Source: an uncultured Clostridia bacterium (GTDB lineage Bacteria; Bacillota; Clostridia; Oscillospirales; Acutalibacteraceae). From it: a DNA stretch of 15,240 bases. The position numbers were made by a program, and so were the translations under genes. A model generated the notes under the pieces. It searched no databases. It worked only from the letters and a program-made list of their open reading frames with translations, and had not been told where the DNA came from. Positions within the stretch are counted from its first letter, which is position 1. Every line of letters starts with the position of its first letter. The stretch lies in assembly GCA_904420155.1 (NCBI GenBank), contig CAJFUH010000029.1, forward strand, positions 1-15,240, read 5' to 3'. Of the stretch, positions 5,915 through 13,629 are shown piece by piece.

Positions 5915-7431
5915 AGGTATTGAGTTGCCAGCAGATGAGAAAGCTGGAACAGGCCGCGGTGGAACACGGACAGACTTATCTGGGATTGATGGAACAGGCC
6001 GGGACAGGCGCTGCAAAAGTCATCCGGGAGCAGGCGAAACGTTTACAAAAGGCGATTGTTTTCTGCGGAAAAGGAAACAACGGCGGTGACGGTTTTGTCA
6101 TTGCCCGTAGGCTACAGGAGTGGGGCGCTTACATAACGGTAGTTCTTATGGAGGGAAGCCCGGCGACCCCGGACGCTGCCCATATGTTTGCCCAGATGAA
6201 ACAAGTGGAAGTGCTTTCTTTCCAGGATGAACAGGTGTTTTCCCGCCTTGCCCAGGCGGATATCGTGGTGGATGCTGTTTATGGGATCGGCTTTCGCGGA
6301 AGTATGCGGGGAGAATTTGCCCCCATCGTGGAAGCCATTAACCAGTCGAAAGCCCCAATATTTGCTATTGACCTGCCCAGCGGAGCTCAGGGGGATTCCG
6401 GAAAGGTGGAGGGAAGTTGTATTCGGGCGGATATTACGATTACGTTTACCTCTCTAAAACCGGCCCATGTTCTGTACCCTTCCTCAGATTTCTGTGGAAA
6501 TGTAGTGACAATCCCAGTAGGGATCCCGGAAGAGCTCTTGGCAGAAAGCCCTTGCGTGATGGAAGTAACCGGAAAAGACCGTATTTCCAGTATTCTACCA
6601 ATCCGCATGGCCAGTTCCCATAAGGGGACGTATGGTACTTTGCTCAGCGTATGCGGAAGCCGAGGTATGGCGGGGGCGGCCATTATGAGCGGGCGGTCGG
6701 CACTGCGTTGCGGAGTAGGGCTGGTAAAGATGGCTATTCCGCAAGGTATTTATCCCATACTGGCGGGGGCAGTGACAGAACCGGTTTTTGTGCTTTTACA
6801 GGAAACACGGCAGGGCACGCTTTCCCGCCAATGCAAGGCAAATTTGTTGTCTGCGCTGTCGACCTCGTCCGCTTGCCTGATTGGATGCGGCATGGGCTGC
6901 AATGCGGATACCGAGGAATTGGTGAAGGCGTTGCTTATGGAGACACAGGTTCCGATCATTCTGGATGCAGATGGCATAAATGCCGTTTGCGCACATATAG
7001 ATAGTATAAAAACAGCGGGAGTTCCTGTGATTTTAACTCCGCATCCCGGGGAGATGGCGCGCCTTCTGCATACTACTATAGCGCAAGTACAATCAGAACG
7101 GTATACCTGCGCTAGGCAATTTGCCATGGACTTTCATGCCATTGTGGTGTTAAAGGGAGCGAATACTTTAATCGCGTTGCCGGATGGAAAGGTGTTTGTC
7201 AATCGCACCGGCAATCCCGGTATGGCCCGGGGAGGAAGCGGAGATGTGCTTGCCGGCATGATAGGAGCGTTTGTGGCGCAAGGAATTGCACCGGAGGACG
7301 CGGCTATATGTGGCGTTTATCTGCATGGGCTGGCAGGGGACCGTTGCGCCGCCAAATTTTCTCAAGTGGGTATGTTGCCTACGGATATGATTCAGGAACT
7401 TCCCTCGTTGTTTTTGGAATTTGGGCGCTGA
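5911..7431 (+). CDS. nnr: Bifunctional NAD(P)HX epimerase/dehydratase (fused NnrE-NnrD)
   Basis: Repairs damaged NADH and NADPH hydrates. The N-terminal YjeF_N domain epimerises R- to S-NAD(P)HX, and the C-terminal ribokinase-like domain dehydrates S-NAD(P)HX using ADP. At 506 residues it matches the fused bacterial form. N-domain marks: GKGNNGGDG (53-61), VVDAVYGIGFRG with Asp121, and AIDLPSG (152-158). C-domain marks: GSRGMAGAAIMSGRSALR (249-266), DADGIN (353-358), LTPHPGEMARL (375-385), and the nucleotide and catalytic loop GNPGMARGGSGDVLAG (434-449). The ATG overlaps the acpS stop by four bases, with GGAGGG upstream. Pairing with acpS is common in bacteria. Both domains look complete. Confidence 0.95.
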   Translation: MKVLSCQQMRKLEQAAVEHGQTYLGLMEQAGTGAAKVIREQAKRLQKAIVFCGKGNNGGDGFVIARRLQEWGAYITVVLMEGSPATPDAAHMFAQMKQVEVLSFQDEQVFSRLAQADIVVDAVYGIGFRGSMRGEFAPIVEAINQSKAPIFAIDLPSGAQGDSGKVEGSCIRADITITFTSLKPAHVLYPSSDFCGNVVTIPVGIPEELLAESPCVMEVTGKDRISSILPIRMASSHKGTYGTLLSVCGSRGMAGAAIMSGRSALRCGVGLVKMAIPQGIYPILAGAVTEPVFVLLQETRQGTLSRQCKANLLSALSTSSACLIGCGMGCNADTEELVKALLMETQVPIILDADGINAVCAHIDSIKTAGVPVILTPHPGEMARLLHTTIAQVQSERYTCARQFAMDFHAIVVLKGANTLIALPDGKVFVNRTGNPGMARGGSGDVLAGMIGAFVAQGIAPEDAAICGVYLHGLAGDRCAAKFSQVGMLPTDMIQELPSLFLEFGR

Positions 7432-7467
7432 TTCCGTCTGATGGGGTGATGCGTCCGCCGGGGTGTG

Positions 7468-7995
7468 ATGAACGTGCGGAAATTCCTATGTCTGTTGATC
7501 TTAGCAGGGCTGACCTTGCTTTTTACGGTATCCTGCGGAAAGAAGGAAGAACAGCCGCCAGATCAGGTGATGGCCGATATCAGCGCTTCCGCCCAGGTGG
7601 TACAGGGAGATAGCAGCTTGTCCTGTACGGTTACTCGTAATCCGGAGGGGGTAGGGGTGATTTCTGTGACACAGCCGGCGCCGTTAGAAGGATTGTGTTT
7701 TGAATGGAAGGGCAATGGGTATGGCATATCCTACCATGGCCTGGCCTGTGAGGCAAGCACTCCGTTTTTGCCCAGCACCTCCTTTGCTTCGGCTATCATG
7801 AATGCGCTGGAAGCCTGCGAGACTATGGATCAATTACAGATACAGTCCCAGGAAGATGGAAAGACGGTTTATTCTGGCAGCAGCGAATCCGGCCCTTTTA
7901 TCATAACAGTGGATAATCAAGATGGTTTTATAGAACAGCTTTCTATGGAAGATTTACAGCTTTCTGTGAACTTTACTCGGCAAACGGCCTCCTAA
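7468..7995 (+). CDS. Small putative lipoprotein of unknown function
   Basis: A 175-residue exported protein. A short basic N-terminus (MNVRKF) precedes a hydrophobic segment of about 16 residues ending in LLFTVSC, so Cys23 is a plausible lipidation site, although Thr at -3 is not the preferred lipobox residue. The mature part starts with a charged linker (GKKEEQPPDQ) and continues as a beta-rich domain (SLSCTVTRNPEGVGVISV ... YSGSSESGPFIITVDNQDG). This pattern resembles small Clostridial lipoproteins that read like outer-surface sensors or chaperones, but I recognise no named family. The start is uncertain: GTG (7465) and ATG (7468) are adjacent, and the ribosome site is weak. The gene begins 36 bases after nnr, so it is likely last in that operon. 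Its stop lies within the left arm of a weak terminator. Confidence 0.82.
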   Translation: MNVRKFLCLLILAGLTLLFTVSCGKKEEQPPDQVMADISASAQVVQGDSSLSCTVTRNPEGVGVISVTQPAPLEGLCFEWKGNGYGISYHGLACEASTPFLPSTSFASAIMNALEACETMDQLQIQSQEDGKTVYSGSSESGPFIITVDNQDGFIEQLSMEDLQLSVNFTRQTAS

Positions 7996-8022
7996 GGGTT
8001 CTCTTCACAGGAGGGACTTTTT
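7988..8022 (+). terminator. Weak terminator after the lipoprotein gene
   Basis: CCTCCT (7988-7993, overlapping the stop codon) can pair with AGGAGG (8009-8014). The T run 8017-8022 follows after two bases. The stem is only six base pairs with a 15-base loop, so termination may be partial. A much stronger terminator lies downstream at 8154-8188. Confidence 0.4.
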
Positions 8023-8153
8023 AAAGGCAAGATGGGGATAAAATCCCCCTGGTGATTTGCCACTGTGCATCAACTATCTAAAGAGTAATGATAAAAAACA
8101 TAGAGACTGGCTTTTAGGCTATACTTATTTGGCGTAAAGAATTGATATTTGGG

Positions 8154-8188
8154 AATACCTTAGGAACTTTTTCCTAAGGTATTTTTTT
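8154..8188 (+). terminator. Strong rho-independent terminator upstream of purC
   Basis: A perfect 12-bp stem (8154-8165, AATACCTTAGGA, with 8172-8183) closes a 6-base loop and runs into seven T (8182-8188). It probably ends the acpS-nnr-lipoprotein transcript and insulates the purine cluster. It lies about 160 bases past the last stop codon, so it could also be the 3' end of an independent small RNA. Confidence 0.88.
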
Positions 8189-8242
8189 CTGCTTATACAT
8201 GATTTTCCTAAGAAAAGGGAAAAAAGGGTCAAAAATCCAGAG

Positions 8243-8326
8243 AATCGACGAAAAATGATTGGCAAGATACCCAAAAAGCGGACGGGAAATCGACAGGCTT
8301 TTTATTGTTACCTACGGAAAATCGAC
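8243..8326 (+). repeat. Three AATCGAC direct repeats upstream of the purC promoter
   Basis: AATCGAC occurs at 8243-8249, 8288-8294 and 8320-8326. The last two extend to a 14-base repeat with one mismatch (ACGGGAAATCGACA at 8282-8295 and ACGGAAAATCGACA at 8314-8327), set exactly 32 bases apart, close to three helical turns. All lie within about 100 bases upstream of the purC -35 box. They could be operator or activator sites for purine control. No known regulator motif was recognised. Confidence 0.4.
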
Positions 8327-8343
8327 AACCAAGGACACGTGTA

Positions 8344-8372
8344 TTGCTATCATTATCGGATCAGGGTATAAT
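8344..8372 (+). promoter_or_regulatory. Promoter of the purine cluster
   Basis: TTGCTA (8344-8349) and a perfect TATAAT (8367-8372) are separated by 17 bases. The start near 8379 leaves a leader of about 48 bases before purC. That is too short for a purine or PRPP riboswitch, so control is more likely by a DNA-binding protein at or upstream of this promoter. Confidence 0.78.
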
Positions 8373-8426
8373 AATAACGAAGAATTGGGTCAAGTTCATT
8401 TTGACTGAAATGGGAGGCATTGAACT

Positions 8427-9137
8427 ATGCAGAAAAAAGAATTGCTTTACGAGGGAAAAGCCAAAAAGGTTTATGCAACCGATGACGAGGGATTATGCAT
8501 TGTTTCTTATAAGGATGACGCTACCGCTTTCAATGGGCAAAAAAAAGGCACCATTGTGGGAAAAGGCGTTGTGAATAATAGAATGTCCAATTACCTGTTC
8601 CAGCTGTTGGAGAAGCATGGCATTAAGACGCATTATGTAGAGGAACTGAATGACCGGGATACCGTGGTGAAAAAAGTAACCATTGTTCCTCTGGAAGTCA
8701 TTGTGCGCAATAAGGCGGCGGGCAGCCTTTCCAAGAGACTGGGCCTGGAAGAAGGCACTCCCATGAGGATTCCTGTATTGGAATTCAGCTATAAGGACGA
8801 CGACCTGGGCGATCCGATGGTAAATGAATACCATATTCTGGCGGCTGGCTTTGCTACCAAAGAAGAAATCGATACCATCAGCCAAATGGCGCTTAAGGTA
8901 AATGAGATCTTGTGTGATTTCTTTAAGAGCGTCAACATTGAACTGATCGACTTCAAATTGGAATTCGGCAAGCTTCCCAATGGGGAAATTATTTTGGCAG
9001 ATGAAATTTCTCCGGATACCTGCCGTTTCTGGGATATCAATACCCATGAGAAATTGGATAAAGACCGTTTCCGCAGAGACTTGGGCGGCGTAGAAGAAGC
9101 CTATGCCGAAGTGATGAAGAGAATAGGTCTGGCTTAA
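8427..9137 (+). CDS. purC: Phosphoribosylaminoimidazole-succinocarboxamide synthase (SAICAR synthetase)
   Basis: Joins aspartate to CAIR with ATP to give SAICAR in de novo purine synthesis. At 236 residues it is the compact bacterial form. Visible marks are the N-terminal nucleotide loop YEGKAKKVY (8-16), VIVRNKAAGSLSKRLG (91-106), the substrate motif IELIDFKLEFG (171-181), and DEISPDTCRFWD (192-203). The ATG follows GGGAGG (8412-8417) by nine bases, and the promoter lies 55 bases upstream. First gene of a same-strand cluster with purF, purB, purA and guaA. Its product is two steps from the PurB substrate pair, and PurB acts directly on SAICAR. Confidence 0.97.
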   Translation: MQKKELLYEGKAKKVYATDDEGLCIVSYKDDATAFNGQKKGTIVGKGVVNNRMSNYLFQLLEKHGIKTHYVEELNDRDTVVKKVTIVPLEVIVRNKAAGSLSKRLGLEEGTPMRIPVLEFSYKDDDLGDPMVNEYHILAAGFATKEEIDTISQMALKVNEILCDFFKSVNIELIDFKLEFGKLPNGEIILADEISPDTCRFWDINTHEKLDKDRFRRDLGGVEEAYAEVMKRIGLA

Positions 9138-9188
9138 TGGCAGACAAAAAAGCAATGTTTTCTATTTTTGTTTTGGATGGTGGATTGA

Positions 9189-10640
9189 TTGGATAACTCT
9201 TTGGTTTTTGAAACCTATGACGGAAAGCCGCATGAGGAATGCGGCGTTTTCGGAATGTATGGCAAGGGAGAGGTGCAGCCTGCTTACGCAGCTTACAGCG
9301 GATTGCTGGCTCTGCAGCATAGGGGGCAGGAGAGCTGCGGTATTGCGGTCAACGACTGCGGGGTGATCTCTTACCATAAAGATATGGGTCTGGTAAGCGA
9401 GGTATTCAATCCTAAGATTTTAAATAAGCTGGAAGGCCAGATTTGTGTTGGCCATGTCCGGTATTCTACGGCAGGCGGCAGTGTGCGCAATAACGCACAG
9501 CCGCTTGTCATGCGTTATGTCAAAGGTACCATTGCCATTGCTCATAATGGAAATCTTACCAACGCGTACGAGATCAAGCAGGAATTGGAACGTAGGGGCG
9601 CAATGTTTCAGACTACCATCGATTCCGAGGTGATCGCGTTCCTTATTGCCCGGGAAAGGGTAGTTACCCATTCGGTAGAGGAAGCGGTCATGCGCACAAT
9701 GGAACAGATCAGCGGTTCTTATTCCCTGCTGGTTATGAGCCCCCGCAAGTTAATTGCCGCCAGAGACCCCAACGGTTTCCGCCCCCTCTGTATGGGAAAG
9801 CTGGGCGAATCCATTGTATTTGCTTCGGAAACCTGTGCGTTGGATGCTTGTGGGGCGGACTTTGTCCGGGATGTGGAACCCGGGGAAATCATAGTGGTGG
9901 ATGAAAACGGCGTGCGCAGTATCCAGGATTTTTGCCAAGGTACGCCTTCCCCTTGTATCTTTGAATACATCTATTTTGCCCGTACTGACAGTGTCATTGA
10001 CGGAGTCAGCGTTTATGAAGCCCGGAAAGAAGCCGGCCGCTTGTTGGCCCGTCAACATCCGGTAGAGGCGGACCTGGTGGTCGGCGTGCCGGAGTCCGGC
10101 GTAGACGCAGCAATCGGATTTAGCGAGGAATCGGGTATCCCTTATGAAAAGGGAATTGTGAAAAACAATTATATTGGGAGGACTTTTATCAAACCTACCC
10201 AGCAGGAACGCCGGAGAAGCGTACGCCTTAAACTGAATCCGCTGGTTTCTACGGTACAGGGCAAACGGATTGTATTGCTGGACGATTCTATTGTGCGCGG
10301 TACCACCTGCGACCGGATTGTCCGGATGCTCAAGGAGGCTGGTGCAAAAGAGGTTCACCTGCGTATCAGTTCCCCGCCCTTCCGCTGGCCCTGCTATTAC
10401 GGGACAGATATTCCCTCTAAGGAAGAATTGATCGCCTGTAAATGCACGATAGAAGAAATTGGGAAAATCAGCGGTGCGGATTCTATCGGTTTTTTGGCGG
10501 TGGAAAGCCTGCCGCAGATGTTACACAAAGAGGGGTGCCGTTACTGCGACGCCTGCTTTACTGGAAATTACCCGGCGCCTATTCCTAAATGCATGCTAGA
10601 AGGAAAAGAAGGGCGCACTTGTATGCCCATAGAAAAGTAA
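9189..10640 (+). CDS. purF: Amidophosphoribosyltransferase
   Basis: Catalyses the committed step of purine synthesis, PRPP plus glutamine to phosphoribosylamine. The class II glutaminase domain begins at Cys18 (EECGVFGMYG), so the first 17 residues would be a propeptide removed to expose the nucleophile. The phosphoribosyltransferase domain carries the PRPP loop RIVLLDDSIVRGTT (360-373). Cysteines at 256, 402, 453 and 456 match the Fe-S cluster ligands of the Bacillus-type enzyme. The frame has no ATG before Cys18; a stop precedes 9189, so TTG (9189) is the chosen start, with GGTGG five bases upstream. A second TTG at 9201 is possible. The gene lies 51 bases after purC, with no terminator between. 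Length 483 is normal. Confidence 0.95.
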   Translation: MDNSLVFETYDGKPHEECGVFGMYGKGEVQPAYAAYSGLLALQHRGQESCGIAVNDCGVISYHKDMGLVSEVFNPKILNKLEGQICVGHVRYSTAGGSVRNNAQPLVMRYVKGTIAIAHNGNLTNAYEIKQELERRGAMFQTTIDSEVIAFLIARERVVTHSVEEAVMRTMEQISGSYSLLVMSPRKLIAARDPNGFRPLCMGKLGESIVFASETCALDACGADFVRDVEPGEIIVVDENGVRSIQDFCQGTPSPCIFEYIYFARTDSVIDGVSVYEARKEAGRLLARQHPVEADLVVGVPESGVDAAIGFSEESGIPYEKGIVKNNYIGRTFIKPTQQERRRSVRLKLNPLVSTVQGKRIVLLDDSIVRGTTCDRIVRMLKEAGAKEVHLRISSPPFRWPCYYGTDIPSKEELIACKCTIEEIGKISGADSIGFLAVESLPQMLHKEGCRYCDACFTGNYPAPIPKCMLEGKEGRTCMPIEK

Positions 10641-10685
10641 GAAAGGTTTCTGCTGTTTTTGACATAATTATAAGGAGGTATCCCC

Positions 10686-12116
10686 GTGAAAGATACGTAT
10701 GAATCCCCCTTGTCGTCCCGTTATGCGGATCAAAAGATGAAATACCTGTTTTCTCCGGATATGAAGTTCCGTACCTGGAGAAAGCTCTGGATCGCTTTGG
10801 CGGAATCGGAAAAAGAATTGGGTTTGCCCATTACGCAAGAACAGATTGATGAAATGAAAGCTCATCAAGACGATATCAATTATGAAGTGGCTCAACGCCG
10901 GGAAAAAGAAGTTCGTCATGATGTGATGTCTCACGTTTACGCCTTTGGAGAGCAATGTCCTAAGGCTCGCCCTATCATCCATTTGGGAGCTACCTCCTGC
11001 TATGTGGGGGATAACACCGATATCATCGTAATGACAGAAGCCCTCAAGTTGGTTCAAAATAAATTGGTAGGTGTCATCCGTGTGCTGTCTCGGTTTGCGG
11101 AGGAATATAAAGATTTGCCCACGCTGGCCTTTACCCATTTCCAGCCGGCACAGCCCACCACAGTGGGAAAACGGGCAACGCTATGGATGCAGGAGTTGCT
11201 GATGGATTTGGAGGATGTGGAATATCTTCTGTCCAAAGCTAAGTTGCTGGGATCAAAAGGGACCACAGGTACGCAGGCAAGCTTTTTGGAGCTTTTTGAT
11301 GGAGACCATGAAAAAGTCAAACAGCTAGATCATAAGATTGCAGAAAAAATGGGTTATACCTGCTGCTTCCCGGTATCCGGCCAGACCTATTCCAGAAAGC
11401 TGGACAGCCAAATACTTAACGTACTTAGCGGAATCGCTCAGAGCGCGGCGAAATTTTCCAATGATATCCGCCTTTTGCAGCACCTAAAAGAAGTGGAAGA
11501 ACCCTTTGAGAAAAACCAGATTGGTTCCTCCGCTATGGCATATAAGAGGAATCCCATGCGTTCGGAACGCATTGCCTCCCTGGCAAGATATGTGATGGTA
11601 GATGCTCTCAATCCCGCGATCACCTCAGCCACGCAATGGTTTGAGCGTACGTTGGATGATTCTGCCAACAAGCGGATTAGTGTTCCAGAGGCCTTTTTGG
11701 CAGTGGACGCCATCTTAAACCTTTATCTCAATGTAGCGGACGGCTTGGTAGTATATCCTAAGGTAATCCATCAACGCCTGATGAAGGAGCTCCCCTTTAT
11801 GGCTACGGAAAACATCATGATGGATGCGGTAAAACGCGGCGCAGATCGTCAGGAATTGCACGAGAGAATCCGGGTGCACTCCATGGCCGCTTCTAAAGTG
11901 GTAAAAGAGCAGGGAGGAGAGAACGATCTTTTGGATCGTATTGCCGCCGATCCCATCTTTGGCGTTACATTGGAAGAGTTGCACCACATCATCGATCCGA
12001 AAAAGTATGTGGGACGCGCTCCTCAGCAGACAGAAGAGTTTTTACAGGAGACAGTGGCTAAAGTATTGGAAAAATACAACGCTGTAGAAGTGGAAACCGC
12101 CGAGATTAATGTATAG
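10686..12116 (+). CDS. purB: Adenylosuccinate lyase
   Basis: Cleaves SAICAR to AICAR and adenylosuccinate to AMP, so it serves both the main pathway and the AMP branch. It is a fumarase/aspartase superfamily member. The 476 residues hold PIIHLGATSCYVGDN (96-110), THFQPAQPTTVGKR with catalytic-type His151, and the signature loop GSSAMAYKRNPMRSE (280-294), which carries the catalytic serine. The loop has Ala where most members have Pro (GSSxMPxKxNP). The length and the NPMRSER context are closer to the ADSL form of eukaryotes and some Clostridia than to the shorter B. subtilis form of about 430 residues. Start is GTG with a perfect AAGGAGGT six bases upstream, 45 bases after purF. Confidence 0.96.
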   Translation: MKDTYESPLSSRYADQKMKYLFSPDMKFRTWRKLWIALAESEKELGLPITQEQIDEMKAHQDDINYEVAQRREKEVRHDVMSHVYAFGEQCPKARPIIHLGATSCYVGDNTDIIVMTEALKLVQNKLVGVIRVLSRFAEEYKDLPTLAFTHFQPAQPTTVGKRATLWMQELLMDLEDVEYLLSKAKLLGSKGTTGTQASFLELFDGDHEKVKQLDHKIAEKMGYTCCFPVSGQTYSRKLDSQILNVLSGIAQSAAKFSNDIRLLQHLKEVEEPFEKNQIGSSAMAYKRNPMRSERIASLARYVMVDALNPAITSATQWFERTLDDSANKRISVPEAFLAVDAILNLYLNVADGLVVYPKVIHQRLMKELPFMATENIMMDAVKRGADRQELHERIRVHSMAASKVVKEQGGENDLLDRIAADPIFGVTLEELHHIIDPKKYVGRAPQQTEEFLQETVAKVLEKYNAVEVETAEINV

Positions 12117-12202
12117 TACCCATGATTAGTAAGAGTTTCAACCCCCTATTTTAAAGTCTTCTCTAGGTTACTGGGAAGCTTGTTAGATGGAGTGATAAGC
12201 AA

Positions 12203-13483
12203 ATGGTAAAAGCAATTGTAGGAGCTAATTGGGGCGATGAAGGCAAAGGAAAAATCACAGACGTGATGGCTGCGCAGTCTGATATCGTCATCCGTTTTCA
12301 GGGAGGAAGCAACGCAGGACATACGATTGTCAATAACTATGGAAAGTTTGCCTTGCATCAGCTGCCTTCTGGTGTGTTTTATGACCATGTCACCAACATC
12401 ATTGGCAACGGAGTGGCTTTCAGCGTAGAGAATTTTGTCAAAGAAATGAAATCTCTAGAAGAGAGAGGCGTGCCAAAGCCTCATGTTTTGATTTCTGATC
12501 GCGCGCAGATTGTTATGCCTTATCATGTAATGTTTGATGTATATGAGGAGGAACGTCTTTCTTCCCGGAAATTTGGTTCCACAAAATCGGGAATTGCCCC
12601 GTTTTATGCAGATAAAGTCTCTAAAATCGGTTTTCAGATTAATGAGCTATACGACGATGAGGAAAGCTTACGGGATAAAGTTAAGCATGTTTTGGAACTA
12701 AAAAATGCCACTTTACAAAATCTGTATCACAAAGAACCGATTACAGAGGAAGAGATCTTTCAAAAGTTGATGGAATATAAGGAACAGATGGCCCCTTATG
12801 TAGCCGATACGTTTGATTATTTACATCAAGCCGTAAAAGATGGCAAGAATATCTTGCTGGAAGGGCAATTGGGCGCGTTAAAGGATACCGATTTTGGTAT
12901 TTATCCTATGGTGACCTCCTCCAATACCATTGCCGGATATGGCGCGGTAGGCGCGGGTATTCCGCCCTATGAGATCAAAGAGATCATCACAGTAGTGAAA
13001 GCTTATTCCAGTGCGGTAGGCGCGGGAGAGTTTGTCAGCGAAATTTTTGGGGAAGAGGCTGACGAGCTGCGCAGACGCGGCGGGGACGGCGGAGAATATG
13101 GAGCTACCACAGGCCGTCCAAGAAGAATGGGTTGGTTGGATCTGGTTGCCACCCGCTATGGCTGCCGTGTACAGGGAACCACTACCATCGCCTTTACTGT
13201 GTTGGATGTGTTGGGATATCTTGATGAGATTCCTGTGTGTGTGGGATATGAATTGGATGGGAAGCGTATCGATACTTTTCCATCTACCACCAAATTAAAG
13301 AGGGCCAAACCGATCCTGGAAGTGCTGCCGGGTTGGAAATGCGATATCCGCGGTATCAAAAAATATGAGGATCTCCCGGAAAACTGCCGCAAATATATTG
13401 AATTTGCAGAAAAAGAAATTGGCATTCCGATTGGAATCGTTTCTAACGGCCCAGCCCGTGACGATATCATTTATCGCAGATAA
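12203..13483 (+). CDS. purA: Adenylosuccinate synthetase
   Basis: Uses GTP to join aspartate to IMP, giving adenylosuccinate, the first step from IMP to AMP. At 426 residues it is full length. The N-terminal GTP loop NWGDEGKGKITD (9-20) includes the catalytic-type Asp12. GGSNAGHTI (34-42) carries His40 and Thr41, and TTGRPRRMGWLDLVATRYG begins at Thr302. LEGQLGALKDTDFGIYPMVTSSN matches the IMP-binding region. The ATG is preceded by GGAG (12189-12192) ten bases upstream, a moderate site. It lies 86 bases after purB without an obvious terminator. PurB uses its product, so the two neighbours form a complete IMP-to-AMP route. Confidence 0.97.
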   Translation: MVKAIVGANWGDEGKGKITDVMAAQSDIVIRFQGGSNAGHTIVNNYGKFALHQLPSGVFYDHVTNIIGNGVAFSVENFVKEMKSLEERGVPKPHVLISDRAQIVMPYHVMFDVYEEERLSSRKFGSTKSGIAPFYADKVSKIGFQINELYDDEESLRDKVKHVLELKNATLQNLYHKEPITEEEIFQKLMEYKEQMAPYVADTFDYLHQAVKDGKNILLEGQLGALKDTDFGIYPMVTSSNTIAGYGAVGAGIPPYEIKEIITVVKAYSSAVGAGEFVSEIFGEEADELRRRGGDGGEYGATTGRPRRMGWLDLVATRYGCRVQGTTTIAFTVLDVLGYLDEIPVCVGYELDGKRIDTFPSTTKLKRAKPILEVLPGWKCDIRGIKKYEDLPENCRKYIEFAEKEIGIPIGIVSNGPARDDIIYRR

Positions 13484-13508
13484 AAGGATTTATGTCTAAA
13501 TATTCAGA

Positions 13509-13539
13509 GAGCCCGATGGTGCCCATGCACCGCGGGCTC
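13509..13539 (+). other. Two-tier hairpin between purA and guaA
   Basis: GAGCCCG (13509-13515) pairs with CGGGCTC (13533-13539). Inside it, GGTGC (13518-13522) pairs with GCACC (13527-13531) around CCAT. Both stems are perfect, with a two-base and a one-base side between them. The downstream sequence is CCTTCGTACCTTTCTT rather than a clean T run, so this is not a canonical terminator. It may be a partial terminator, an mRNA processing or stability element, or a protein-binding RNA that sets guaA output relative to purA. Confidence 0.55.
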
Positions 13540-13629
13540 CCTTCGTACCTTTCTTATCTCCATAGGTTGTTGCTTATGAGGCCAAGAAAGGTTAAGTATG
13601 GAAATCAAAGAAAAAGGAGATGGCAATGA

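Larger units (their letters stand above)
7996..8426. other. 431-base gene-free region before purC
   Basis: I find no convincing coding frame here. In order it holds the end of the weak terminator; a nested hairpin at 8026-8061 in which GGCAA and TTGCC enclose GGGGAT-AAA-ATCCCC; an unstructured AT-rich stretch; a strong terminator (8154-8188); an A-rich stretch with three AATCGAC copies (8243, 8288, 8320); and the purC promoter (8344-8372). The part up to 8188 is best read as a 3' untranslated region or a small RNA. I tried purine, PRPP, preQ1 and tetrahydrofolate riboswitch patterns by eye and found no match. Confidence 0.6.

Noticed and set aside
8070..8105. PreQ1-like look of an A-rich run (ATAAAAAACATAG) after the lipoprotein gene
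   Set aside because: The conserved stem and loop of the preQ1-I riboswitch are not present, and no queuosine gene follows.
8493..9155. 220-codon minus-strand open frame opposite purC
   Set aside because: It is antisense to a complete, motif-bearing purC, has no good ribosome site, and its translation resembles no known family.
9750..10358. 202-codon minus-strand open frame opposite purF
   Set aside because: It lies wholly within purF in antisense and has no promoter or ribosome site. It is a shadow of codon bias.
10659..10664. Perfect TTGACA just before purB as a possible -35 box
   Set aside because: A -10 box at 17 bases would fall on CCCCGT at the purB start codon, so no promoter can be completed.
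10668..11138. 156-codon minus-strand open frame opposite the start of purB
   Set aside because: The purB frame has clear family motifs and a strong start. The antisense frame has neither.
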